From contig CAWBCD010000028.1 of the NCBI GenBank assembly GCA_963787205.1, forward strand, positions 62,001-126,000: a stretch of DNA of 64,000 bases, written 5' to 3'. This DNA comes from DATFNI01 sp963787205. Its GTDB lineage: Bacteria > Bacteroidota > Rhodothermia > Balneolales > DATFMH01. The notes beneath the pieces are model-generated. The model saw only the letters and a list, made by a program, of their open reading frames with translations. It did not search any database and was not told the origin of the DNA. Below, in pieces: positions 52,822-63,000 of this stretch. The position numbers were made by a program, and so were the translations under genes. Position 1 is the stretch's first letter, and each line of letters opens with the position of its first letter.

Positions 52822-55527
52822 TTATCCTACAAGCGTTACTTGCCTGCCTTTGAGACGCAATGTGCCGCTTACTACCTGGGTCGTGGAGGCATCGATGATC
52901 CCTTTGAACCCAGGCTGCTTGCCGCCGACATGTACGGCAAGCTCACCGGGATGAATCTCACGTTCACCCCGCAGATTGACGAGTGCAAGGTCTTCGGCTT
53001 TCAATTTGAATGTTACGGTCTTCGATTCACCTGTTTTGAGATGGACACGTTTGAAGCCTTTCAGCGCCCGAATCGGAGCCTTTGATTTGGCCTTGGGATA
53101 GGAGAGGTATATCTGAACCACTTCATCCCCATCACGATTGCCATCATTCCGGACGACAACGCTCAATTCAGCATCCTTGCCGGTTTCGACTGAAGACGGC
53201 AGTTGCAGGTCGCTGTAAGTGAAATGAGTATAGCTGAGTCCGTATCCAAACGGGTAGAATGGCTTGCCCTCATAGTACCGGTAGGTTCTGCCTTTCATAT
53301 CGTAGTCTTCAAACGGCGGGAGGTCATCGACCGACTCATAAATAGTGAAAGGCAGGCGTCCGCCCGGATTATAATCACCGAAGAGAACATCGGCTAAGGC
53401 AGGACCTCCTGCTTCGCCGCCATACCAGGACTGAAGGATAGCAGGAGTGTGATCCCTTGCCCAGGCAAAAGAGACGGCACTGCCGGTCAGCAGGACCAGA
53501 ACAGTAGGTTTGCCAACTGCCTGTACCTTTTTAATCAGTTCAATTTGCGTTTCAGGGAGCGTCAGTTTGGTACGGTCCCCGCCCTTGAATCCATCCAGAT
53601 CGACCTTCATCTCTTCACCTTCCAGGCGTGGACTAAGCCCGAGGAACATGAGCACGGCATCCGAAGATTTAGCTGCTTCTACCGCTTCTTCAAGCATGTT
53701 TTCATTCGGGATGCTCCACATCAGTCTGATTTGCGGGTCGGCTCCGTAGTTGGCGAATTCAATCTTTATTTTATATTCCTTCCCCTTTGTCAGATCGGCT
53801 TCAAATGAGCGCAGTTCCGGCTCGTGCTCGTTATTGAAATCGACCTTTTTCTCGCCTTCGAAATACATGTGGCCAATGTTGTGAGCACTGATTCCTATAG
53901 TATATTTGCCGGTTTTCGGAGCTTTGATAGTACCCGTCCACCGGGCCGAAAATTTAGCGGCCATCTTGTGATTAACGGGCGTGTTATCCAGCCAGATGAA
54001 ATGAATGTCGTTGTCCACGCGGCTGATGGCCGGTTCCCCTTTCCATTCCTGGTTGTCGAAATATTCGCCGTACAGTCCCTTGCCGTTGCCATGTGAGGGC
54101 GCGAGATATTCGGATGGCACGCGAACCATATGTGGAAAACCTTCGACCAACTCACACCCCTGGGCATATTTTATTTCGGTAATCGCCGATACTTTAAAAG
54201 TGATGGCTTCGAGTGGAGTAACCAGGTCTGACGGTGTGCCGTGATAGTTACCAAGCATGACATCGTAATCGTTAGCATTCGGACCAATGATCGCCAATGA
54301 GTTAAGATCTTTGGACAGAGGAAGTATCGGCTTGGTGTTTGGGGCGGCCGGTTCGTTTTTAAGGAGAACGATGGATTCACGTGCCATCTGCAGGGCCAGC
54401 TGACGGTGATCTTCGCTGTCGACCACCGAGTAGGGGAGATTCGCAAAAGATACCTCGGACGGATCATCAAACATTCCAAGACGGAACCGCGCAGTAAATA
54501 ACCGGTGCAGCGCCTTGTCTATTTCGCTTTCGTTGACCAGTCCGGCCTTGACAGATTCGTCGAGATGCTTAAACGTGACGCCACAATTCAGATCGGTTCC
54601 GCGTTTGAGGGCCAGGGCTGCCGCCTCTTTGGCATTGGCCGAGGCATGGTGCCCGCTTACAAAATCACTGATTGCCCAGCAGTCCGAGACGACATATCCG
54701 TCGAATTTCCACTGTTCACGCAGAATACGATGGAGCAGCACGTTATTGCCGCAGCATGGATAACCGCGGAAACTATTATAGGCACACATCACCGACTGGA
54801 CATTCGCCTCATCGATAGTGGTTCGGAATGCCGGCAGGTAGGTATCATAGAGATCATAATCGCTGGCTTTGACGTTTATATCGTGACGCGCCGGCTCGGG
54901 ACCACTATAAAGGGCGAAGTGTTTGGAAGTGGCTACCAGTTTCAGGTATTTGGGATCATCTCCCTGCATGCCTCGAATAAATGCGACGGCAATATGGCCG
55001 GTCAGATACGGATCCTCACCGTATGTTTCCTGACCCCGTCCCCAGCGGGGATCACGGACGAGGTTGATGTTGGGCGACCAGAAGGTAAGACCGGTATAGA
55101 TGCTGTGAATATCGCGTTTGAGAAATGCAGAGTGCTTGGCACGTGCCTCATCCGAGATAGCAGTAGATACCCTGTGCATCAGGCCCGTATTCCAGGTTGA
55201 CGCCATCCCGATTGCCTGTGGGAACACGGTTGCAAGTCCTGCCCGTGCAACACCGTGAAGACCTTCATTCCACCAGTTGTAGGCCGGGATATTCAGCCGT
55301 GGAATTGCCGGCGCATCATATTGCATCTGGCTGATTTTCTCCTTGAGGGTCATTTTGCTGATCAGCTCATCGACTCTTTTTGAAAGTTCAGAATCCTGCT
55401 TCAAATCGGTGTTGTTAAAAAAAGATTCTGACAGAGTCTCAAAACGTTTTGGCAGGCCGATAAGGGGCAGTGCTGCGAGAGATAAACTGCTTTTGATGAA
55501 TTCCCTACGTGATTGATTCTTTCCCAT
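52822..55527 (-). CDS. GH3 beta-glycosidase with inserted PA14 domain, Tat-exported
   Basis: 901 residues. The N terminus KNQSRREFIKSSLSLAALPL carries a twin-arginine motif. The TIM barrel starts near residue 60 (KISQMQYDAPAIPRLNIPAY, WWNEGLHGVARAGLATVFPQ, LKLVATSKHFALYSGPEPAR) with the nucleophile Asp in FDGYVVSDCWAISDFVSGHH. A PA14 insert (~480-610: GLYGEYFDNQEWKGEP, KAPKTGKYTIGISAHNIGHM) is followed by the second alpha/beta domain and a fibronectin III-like end. This resembles beta-glucosidase/beta-xylosidase members of family 3; the exact linkage is uncertain. Within this locus it may remove beta-linked side sugars. Confidence 0.93.
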   Translation of the reverse strand: MGKNQSRREFIKSSLSLAALPLIGLPKRFETLSESFFNNTDLKQDSELSKRVDELISKMTLKEKISQMQYDAPAIPRLNIPAYNWWNEGLHGVARAGLATVFPQAIGMASTWNTGLMHRVSTAISDEARAKHSAFLKRDIHSIYTGLTFWSPNINLVRDPRWGRGQETYGEDPYLTGHIAVAFIRGMQGDDPKYLKLVATSKHFALYSGPEPARHDINVKASDYDLYDTYLPAFRTTIDEANVQSVMCAYNSFRGYPCCGNNVLLHRILREQWKFDGYVVSDCWAISDFVSGHHASANAKEAAALALKRGTDLNCGVTFKHLDESVKAGLVNESEIDKALHRLFTARFRLGMFDDPSEVSFANLPYSVVDSEDHRQLALQMARESIVLLKNEPAAPNTKPILPLSKDLNSLAIIGPNANDYDVMLGNYHGTPSDLVTPLEAITFKVSAITEIKYAQGCELVEGFPHMVRVPSEYLAPSHGNGKGLYGEYFDNQEWKGEPAISRVDNDIHFIWLDNTPVNHKMAAKFSARWTGTIKAPKTGKYTIGISAHNIGHMYFEGEKKVDFNNEHEPELRSFEADLTKGKEYKIKIEFANYGADPQIRLMWSIPNENMLEEAVEAAKSSDAVLMFLGLSPRLEGEEMKVDLDGFKGGDRTKLTLPETQIELIKKVQAVGKPTVLVLLTGSAVSFAWARDHTPAILQSWYGGEAGGPALADVLFGDYNPGGRLPFTIYESVDDLPPFEDYDMKGRTYRYYEGKPFYPFGYGLSYTHFTYSDLQLPSSVETGKDAELSVVVRNDGNRDGDEVVQIYLSYPKAKSKAPIRALKGFKRVHLKTGESKTVTFKLKAEDLALVNLRGEREIHPGELAVHVGGKQPGFKGIIDASTTQVVSGTLRLKGRQVTLVG

Positions 55528-55615
55528 AACGATACCTTTATGTATTATTGGAAGTGAAACACCGTACAGTTGGTACTACAAATAAAGATGGTTGACCCTT
55601 AAATTAGTTATCTGA

Positions 55616-56581
55616 TCAGCTTGCCGGTTCCTGCCAGACAATAGCCGCGGCACCAAGCAAAGCGGTGTTGTGAGCTTTGAGGCTCGAAACAGAAAGCTTC
55701 ACTTTTCCCCTGTACAGGTTGAGCATATTTTCTTCCATACTTTTTTTAGTAGGATCGAGAATAAGTTTGCCGGCCTCTGCAAGGCCGCCCATCAGTATGA
55801 TGGCTTCCGGAGAGGTGTAAACAACGGCGTTGGCAAGTGCACGTCCAAGCATATCACCGGTGTATTCAAAAGCTTGCATCGCAATAGAATCCCCTTTCTG
55901 TGCTTCTTCAAAGATGACCCTGGCATCGAGTGCATTAAAAGGAATTTTTCGCAGGGATGACGGTTCAATGCTGTTGGCAAGCAGTTCGGCAACGGTTCGT
56001 TTGATGCCCGTGGCTGAAGCATAGGTCTCAAGGCAGCCTTTGCGGCCACATCCACACTGGCGACCGCCATATACAGCCGTGCTGTGACCTACCTCGCCGG
56101 CAAAGCCATCATGCCCATAAACCATTTGTCCCCCGACTACAATACCACTGCCAAGACCGGTGCCGAGGGTGATGACGATGAAGTCCTTGTAGTCTTTTGC
56201 CGAGCCAAATAACATTTCACCAAGAGCGGCAGCATTAGCATCGTTGGTTAGCCGGCAGGTAATGTTGAAATGATCTTCCATGTTTTTAGCCAGTGGAAGC
56301 GTACCTTTCCACCTGAGATTCGGGGCATCTTCAATGGAACCGTTATAATAATTGCCATTGGGAGCACCAATACCAATTCCCACAATCTTCCCGATACCGC
56401 GATCATCAGCATATTTGATAAGCTGAGCCGCATGATCCTGAAGTGCTTTCCGATAATCATCTATCTCATCATACGCACTGGTTGAAAATGAACTCTCATT
56501 CAGGATTTCACCATCCTCGTTAACTATTCCAAGTCGCGTATTGGTACCACCGATGTCGATACCGATAACCAGTTTACTCAT
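55616..56581 (-). CDS. ROK family sugar kinase
   Basis: 321 residues, cytoplasmic. ATP-binding LVIGIDIGGTNTRLGIVNED, then VITLGTGLGSGIVVGGQMVY, DGFAGEVGHSTAVYGGRQCG and the zinc-binding CGCGRKGCLETYAS (C-x-C-x4-C). AIILMGGLAEAGKLILDPTK completes the fold. It probably phosphorylates the mannose or glucose freed by the neighbouring hydrolases (inference from context). It sits between the GH125 and GH3 genes. Confidence 0.92.
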   Translation of the reverse strand: MSKLVIGIDIGGTNTRLGIVNEDGEILNESSFSTSAYDEIDDYRKALQDHAAQLIKYADDRGIGKIVGIGIGAPNGNYYNGSIEDAPNLRWKGTLPLAKNMEDHFNITCRLTNDANAAALGEMLFGSAKDYKDFIVITLGTGLGSGIVVGGQMVYGHDGFAGEVGHSTAVYGGRQCGCGRKGCLETYASATGIKRTVAELLANSIEPSSLRKIPFNALDARVIFEEAQKGDSIAMQAFEYTGDMLGRALANAVVYTSPEAIILMGGLAEAGKLILDPTKKSMEENMLNLYRGKVKLSVSSLKAHNTALLGAAAIVWQEPAS

Positions 56582-56698
56582 AATTATTTTTGTTTAAGTG
56601 TTAGTGTGCGTATTAAAGTAATATTGGAGAATCAACGGGTTTCTGATCAGCAGGCTGAATGCTGACAGCCGAAAGCTTGCCTGTCATTCCATATTTTC

Positions 56699-58123
56699 CT
56701 AAACACCCAGAACCTTCGGATGCTCGTGATACATGTGGAGAACCATCTCTCCGAACAGGGTATTGGCCCATGCAAACCAGGAACGGGAAAATTTTGAAGG
56801 GTCATCTTTATCGAATGACTCATGCATGAAACCGGTGTCAGCCGTCGACCGCAGGAGCATATCGATACAATGACGCATTTCCGTCTCGTCGGTGCTGGTG
56901 AGCGCGCGCATGGTGATGCCGATCGGCCATATGCGGTCTAACCCGGTATGGGGGCTGCCGATGCCTTCGGCTGCTGTTCCCTTGAAAAAGAACGGATTGC
57001 TGTTGCTGAGTACAAAGGCACGGGTGCGCTTGTACAGCGGATCATCCTTTTTTAGATAACCCAGGTAAGGCAACCCGAGGAGATCGGGCACATTGGCATC
57101 ATCCATGAACAGATGATTGCCAAAGCCGTCCGTTTCATAGGCAATGATCTTTCCATATTGGTCATGTTCACTCAACGCATATCGCTGCAACGCCTGCTCC
57201 ACTTCGTTGGCAAAATTACTGCACTCAGTTGCAAAGCTGGCATCTCTTGTCACTTTACGACTGATCTCCGATAATTGTCGCAGGGAAACGACGGCAAAGG
57301 CATTGGATGGAATCAGAAAGGGCAGGAACGTAGCGTCGTCCGAAGGGCGAAACATTGAACATATAAGGCCCACAGGGTTAACGGGATTACCATAGCCTCC
57401 CAGGGACTGGGTGTCGTAGGGATTAGGAGTTGTCCGCTGAAAATGATACGGGCCATGATCATGCTTGCGTTGCTGCTGCCGGAACGTTTTAACAATCACA
57501 GCCATGGCTTTTTTCCAGTCGGCATCGAAAACAGACGTGTCACCGGTTGTTTTCCAGTAACCGTGAGCCAGTCGGATAGGGTAGCAGAGTGAGTCGATCT
57601 CCCACTTGCGTTCGTGCAGCCACGGACTCATCTCGGTATGATCGCTGTCCCATTCACTTCCGGTAGGTTTCTTATTAAAAGCATTGGCGTATGGATCAAT
57701 CAGGATGCATTGGGTTTGCCGGTTCACAACGCCGGCAATCAACTGCCGGAGGTGTGCATCCTTCGGAGTCAGGGGCAGGTAGGGCCAGACCTGAGCCGAG
57801 GAATCCCGGAGCCACATGGCTTTGATATCGCCGGTGATGACAAAAGTGTTCGGGCGGCCGTCCTTCATTTCAAATTCAACCGTTGTATCCAGCGTGTTGG
57901 GAAAACAATTCTCAAAGAGCCACGCCAGTTTCCGGTTTGGCAGCGCTTTTGTGACCTCTCTGATCGTATCTTCGACAGCTTTGCTGGTAAACAACCGTTC
58001 GGATGGCCTGGGACGTTTACTTGTGAAGCCGGAGGGTTCGATAAAAGGGAACTTGAGAGGCAGAGTAACGAGACCAGCGGCTGCGAGTGCACTGGTTTTG
58101 AGAAAATCCTTACGAGTTGGCAT
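56699..58123 (-). CDS. GH125 exo-alpha-1,6-mannosidase
   Basis: 474 residues, exported (MPTRKDFLKTSALAAAGLVT, a Tat-like signal with RK). Family motifs: TFVITGDIKAMWLRDSSAQV, NRQTQCILIDPYANAFNKKP, WLHERKWEIDSLCYPIRLAH, GLICSMFRPSDDATFLPFLI, FLMDDANVPDLLGLPYLGYL and GLDRIWPIGITMRALTSTD. GH125 enzymes are metal-independent inverting alpha-1,6-mannosidases, suited to mannan backbones or N-glycan cores. Together with GH92 and GH47 it defines the locus target. Confidence 0.95.
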   Translation of the reverse strand: MPTRKDFLKTSALAAAGLVTLPLKFPFIEPSGFTSKRPRPSERLFTSKAVEDTIREVTKALPNRKLAWLFENCFPNTLDTTVEFEMKDGRPNTFVITGDIKAMWLRDSSAQVWPYLPLTPKDAHLRQLIAGVVNRQTQCILIDPYANAFNKKPTGSEWDSDHTEMSPWLHERKWEIDSLCYPIRLAHGYWKTTGDTSVFDADWKKAMAVIVKTFRQQQRKHDHGPYHFQRTTPNPYDTQSLGGYGNPVNPVGLICSMFRPSDDATFLPFLIPSNAFAVVSLRQLSEISRKVTRDASFATECSNFANEVEQALQRYALSEHDQYGKIIAYETDGFGNHLFMDDANVPDLLGLPYLGYLKKDDPLYKRTRAFVLSNSNPFFFKGTAAEGIGSPHTGLDRIWPIGITMRALTSTDETEMRHCIDMLLRSTADTGFMHESFDKDDPSKFSRSWFAWANTLFGEMVLHMYHEHPKVLGV

Positions 58124-58295
58124 AGGTGATCACATAATATTCTAATTGGATCAATTTGATTTCAGACTTTATAATAATGAAGCAAATTGTAAACACATAA
58201 GGTGATGGGACAGAAAGTTTAACTTTTTTTGTGCTGATGAACGCCTGTGTATCAAGATTTGATCATGTTGTAATTAGTTTTCAGGGCTATTGCAC

Positions 58296-58322
58296 AAAAA
58301 AAGGGGAGCCGAGGCTCCCCTT
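58296..58322 (-). terminator. Strong intrinsic terminator after SusD
   Basis: AAGGGGAGCC (58301-58310) and GGCTCCCCTT (58313-58322) form a 10-bp stem with a 2-base spacer; the - strand transcript then runs into seven T residues. It lies 21 bp past the SusD stop, so most SusC/SusD transcripts should end here and the hydrolase genes must rely on read-through or their own promoter. Confidence 0.9.
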
Positions 58323-58342
58323 AGTTCCCAAAGCGTTATCAG

Positions 58343-60046
58343 TTACTTTTTCTCAAACCATAACAGGGTATTCTGCATATCCGGGCCTTGTGCGGATACG
58401 GCCTGCTGATAGTTGGCGCCATTATTATCCTTGACAGAGTTTCCATAGCGCATGCGGGTTGGATAATCACCATTGATAGTGCCCAGTCCGTAAAGATCTG
58501 CATCGGAGACTCCGTTAGCCAAAACGGCAGGATAACCCGATTTGCGCACGACAGCCCAGCCTTCAAACCCATCGGTGTAGGATGCGATCCAGCGTTGGAT
58601 AGCTATTTTCTGCAGGTCGGAAGTTTTGGAGCCTGTTAAGCTTGCCAGAGACGCGTTGGAACCGAGATAGGCCTGGATATCGGCATCACTTACCCCCCAC
58701 AATTTCATGGCCTGGGTGATACCGTCCTGATAGAGCTGGTTGGCATCACCGCTGGCCAGACCCATAACTACAGCTTTAGCCTGCATGAAATAGGATTCTG
58801 CGGAAGTCATCACAACTTCGGGGAAGATCGGTTTTCCCTGCCCTTTTTGCTGGATGATTTCTTCTGCAGGATCTGAGAAGAATTGATCGGCAACGTAAGG
58901 CTGTACAAAACTACTAAGGCGGACTGGTTGTCCTATGTAATATTGATTTTCCGGTACGGTCACTACTATAGAATCTGCAGTCCCGGCTTTGGTATACTGG
59001 ACGCCTTCATTAGTCAGGGTCTGCAGGACAAAATTAGTGAGCTTCGGAAATATATTATAAGTACTGGAAGATTGATTCGGTCGTACCCATGTGACTGTTC
59101 CACCTGCCGCAGGTTTAGCATATTTGCTCAGCCTTGGATCGTTGTTGTCTCTGAGAAAATTGATCAGCGGTTCAGAAACTTTCCAGTCGGAGCCGGTCCC
59201 AAAATTATACCAGATATCCCCATAACAGGCGCTGTTCCACTGGCTGATCACATTATCCTTTTCCATTGTTATGTCGCCACTGGTCGCATCCAGCAACGGC
59301 GCACCCATCGCCTGCTTTATAGCAGCAGTTGAGAAGTCGTTTCCTGGAGCACCGTAGGCTCTTAAAGCGATCCGTAATTTCACGGTATTGGCCAGTTTTT
59401 TCCAAAGCTGGAGATCTCCGTGACAAAAGACATCATTTGACCCAATGTCATTTATGCCGTTACCCGTTGTTGATGCATCTCCAATCGTAGTCATGGCCGA
59501 ATCTAATCCGGTGATAATACCCTTATAGATATCCTCCTGGGTATCGAACTTAGGAGTAAGTATCGAAGGATCTCCGACCTGTGAATACGGGATCATTCCA
59601 AAGGTTTCGGTGAACTTTTCGAAGTACAAACCTTTGAGAATCTGACCAACGGCATACATCTTCGGGTTCGCGAACGTGCCATTTTTGCCGGTCAGTTTCA
59701 TAAAATTATCCAAGGTTTCGAAATAACCGGCGAGCCAGTCGTATGCCGCATCGGTATACCCACTATCATAGGAATATGCCTCTTCACCGGACCACCAGGA
59801 TCCATTAAAACCAAAGGTGAAATACCCTGCGAAACGGTCGCCATGGATCAACTGTGCCCTCCAGTACGGGTACCGGTTTGGAGCATACAGTTGGTATTCG
59901 ACAGGCGTCAGAAAGTACTTTGCACTAGCCTCATCGGCCGTGATAGCGTTCGGATCCTTATTGATCCCTGAAAAATCCAGCATCTTGGTGCAAGACATCA
60001 ACCCGGCCAACATGAGGATTGCCAGTATGTATTTTGTTGTTTTCAT
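58343..60046 (-). CDS. SusD/RagB-family starch-binding-like lipoprotein
   Basis: 567 residues from MKTTKYILAILMLAGLMSCT (lipobox LMSC). The frame extends four codons to an ATG at 60058 (MRMIMKTTK), which is equally possible. The tetratricopeptide-like helical core has AYDWLAGYFETLDNFMKLTG, AVGQILKGLYFEKFTETFGM, LWKKLANTVKLRIALRAYGA and YFMQAKAVVMGLASGDANQL. The SusD_2-like end is IAIQRWIASYTDGFEGWAVV. It is the surface glycan-binding partner of SusC. Confidence 0.93.
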   Translation of the reverse strand: MKTTKYILAILMLAGLMSCTKMLDFSGINKDPNAITADEASAKYFLTPVEYQLYAPNRYPYWRAQLIHGDRFAGYFTFGFNGSWWSGEEAYSYDSGYTDAAYDWLAGYFETLDNFMKLTGKNGTFANPKMYAVGQILKGLYFEKFTETFGMIPYSQVGDPSILTPKFDTQEDIYKGIITGLDSAMTTIGDASTTGNGINDIGSNDVFCHGDLQLWKKLANTVKLRIALRAYGAPGNDFSTAAIKQAMGAPLLDATSGDITMEKDNVISQWNSACYGDIWYNFGTGSDWKVSEPLINFLRDNNDPRLSKYAKPAAGGTVTWVRPNQSSSTYNIFPKLTNFVLQTLTNEGVQYTKAGTADSIVVTVPENQYYIGQPVRLSSFVQPYVADQFFSDPAEEIIQQKGQGKPIFPEVVMTSAESYFMQAKAVVMGLASGDANQLYQDGITQAMKLWGVSDADIQAYLGSNASLASLTGSKTSDLQKIAIQRWIASYTDGFEGWAVVRKSGYPAVLANGVSDADLYGLGTINGDYPTRMRYGNSVKDNNGANYQQAVSAQGPDMQNTLLWFEKK

Positions 60047-60062
60047 AATCATTCTCATTTGT

Positions 60063-60078
60063 CCCGAAAGCTTTCGGG
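60063..60078. repeat. Short palindrome between susC and susD
   Basis: CCCGAAAGCTTTCGGG is a perfect 16-bp palindrome in the 35-bp gap between the SusC stop and SusD start. It may stabilise the SusC mRNA or tune SusD expression. A related CCCCGAAATCTTTCGGGG hairpin is in the repeat at 41390. Confidence 0.75.
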
Positions 60079-60081
60079 AGA

Positions 60082-63000
60082 CTAGAATTTTACGTTAATA
60101 TCGAGACCAACCTGGCGCGTTGTAGGAAGGTTATCGAATAAAACCCCCTGCGCAAAATTGCTGGTACTGAAGCTTGATTCCGGATCAAAGTTCGGACTTT
60201 TCTTGTAGAAGAAGAACAGGTTTCTGCCCACCAGACCGATGGTAACCTGATTCAGCGGGGTACGGTCCAGTAATCTTTGGGGGAGTGAATAGGTGAGCGA
60301 TGCCTCTCTCAACCTGACATTCGTCTGATCATAGATATAATTTGAGGCAATGCCGCTGTAAGCACCCCAATACTGTTCTGCGGAAATCTTCTTGGTGTTC
60401 TTCACATAATTTGGTGAAGCCGCAGTACCTGCATTTACCACACCATTCACTACAATTCCGCTGGAGCGATATTGCAACGATCTTGCAGATACGCCTGCCG
60501 CATCCATCTGGGCGTCTGTTCCGGAATACAACTGGCCGCCAAAACGAGCATCAACCAATACTCTTAAGTTGAAGTTCTTGTAAGAGAACGAGTTGGAAAG
60601 ACCACCCGTCCAATTTGGCTGGTAGTTACCCAGATGAGCTTTGTCGGGCGTAGCAAGTGGTCTTCCGCTGGCGTCAACAACAATTTGTCCATCGGGTGAG
60701 CGCATCCAGGTTGTACCCATAATATCTCCGTAACCACCACCGGCAGTTGCCTGTACAGTAACCGTACCACTATTGGTTGTGGTGAAGATAAAATTATCCA
60801 GTCCTTTGATAAGACGATCCAGCTTATTCTGGTTGTGCGCAAAGTTCACCGAGATATCCCAGTTGAAGTTGGTGGTTTCGACCGGCATACCGCCCAGCGT
60901 TACTTCGATACCTCTATTGGAAATTTGACCAACGTTGGTATGAAACTGACTGTAACCGGTGGACTGAGAAATCGGTACATCCATTATCAGATTATCGGAG
61001 ATGATATTGTACAGAGAAAGATCAAAATGTAATCTGTTCTCAAAGAACCGCGCTTCCGTTCCTACTTCCGTTGAAGTTACCTGTTCGGGTTTCAGATTAA
61101 CATTATTCAATACGGAAGGTCTGGTCAGAATTGGCAGTCCCAGGTACGAATCCGTTGTAGCGGACAGGTTGAATGCATTTGTTAATTGGTAAGGATTTGT
61201 GTCATTACCAACCCGTGCCCAGCTTCCACGTACTTTCCAGAAATCCAGAAATTTATGGTTGGGATCAACAAAATCGTTGAGGACAAACGATAGACTGGCT
61301 GATGGATAGAAATACGACCAGTTATTTTTAGGTAAGGTCGATGACCAGTCATTACGGCCTGTCAGATCCAGGTAAACCATATCATTGTATGAGAATTCAG
61401 CCGAACCATACAATGATGTTACCCTTTTCATCTGGGTCGGGGTGTAGCTTGGCGATACGATATTTGCACTGGCAATGGTTGCCTTGGTAGGTATCTTGAA
61501 ATTTTCCCCGTATACACTCTGTCCTGAGTAAGTGTCCAGTCGGTAGTTACCGCCGACAAAAATGTCTGCGTGAATCATGCTGGTAAGTCCTTTATTAAAG
61601 GTCACTAAGAAATCCGTATTGGTTTCCCCGGTTTTCGTTGTTCCGTAATTGAAACGACCTGACTGATAGAACCAGTGACCCGGTTGATTAACCGTTTCAA
61701 TCTTTTGGCTTACCTGATCGGTTCCAACTCTTACAAAGGCTGACAGGTACGGTGTGAAGTTATAATTGGCTTTCAGGAAGCCTGTAACCCTGTTACGATA
61801 ATCCCTGTTAACGTCATGATTGACTACCCAGTAGGGGTTTCCCTGACCGTTAGCCCATGAATTTACAGAAAGATTTTGCGGATTCTGATAATTTTTCAGA
61901 TCGTTAATGTTCAGATTGCGCGGTATCAGGTAAACATAAGCCATAATACCTTCTGTACCCTGGGTAATCCGGTGTTCAGCCTGCTGATAGAAATATGTTA
62001 CTTTTGAGTCAATGCTAAATTTATCAGTCAGATTTGCCGTCCCACGCATATCAAAATTCTGCTTGGTCAGACCCGAATTAGGCACAATGGAATTTGCCTT
62101 CGTATTGGTATACGACACACGCATGGTAGCTTTGTTATTGCCGCCTTCCAGTGCGAGTGTATTAATAATCGTACCGCCTGTTCTGAAGAAATCCTTGACA
62201 TTGTTTGGTTGCGCGACATAAGGCACTTTCTTGCCTGTCCAGGCCAACTGGTTGCTTCCATCCATCTTGGCACCCCACGAACCACCATAATTCATCAGGT
62301 TTGACAGATCGGTGTAGGTATTACCTTCACTTCCCTGGCCATACACGTTCTGGAACTTTGGCAGGATTAGAGGATTTTCAACGGTAAAGTTAGAAGAGTA
62401 GGATACTCCGAGTCCCTTAGTAGCCCGTCCCTTTTTAGTCGTTATGAGTATAACCCCATTAGATGCTCTGGAACCGTAAAGAGCGGCCGCATTTGGTCCT
62501 TTCAGTACTGTTATGGAAGCAATATCATCAGGGTTGATATCTGATATACCAGTACCATAATCGATTCTGGAATATTCAGCGGTTGACGAACCGTCTGCCG
62601 AACCAAAGCCTGAATTGTCAACAGGAACCCCGTCGACGACATACAAAGGTTGGTTATTACCGGTCAATGAATTATCTCCACGGATAATGACTCTTGTACC
62701 ACTGCCTGGTCCGCTGGATGATTGCGTGATTACCAGGCCAGGAACACGTCCTTCCAGGGAATTGACAACGTTTGTTTGCTTTACCGTTGAGACGTCCTGA
62801 CTACCTACCTGAGTAACGGCATAGCCGAGGGATCGTTTCTGTCTCTGAACGCCGAAGGCTGTAACTACGAGTTCTTTACCGCTGATCGCGCCCGATTGCA
62901 ATTTTACATTGATTGTAGACTGACCGTCAACAGGTATAGTCTGTGTTACGTAACCTATGTAAGAGAAAATCAGGGTATCCGTAGGCGAGGGAACGTCAAG

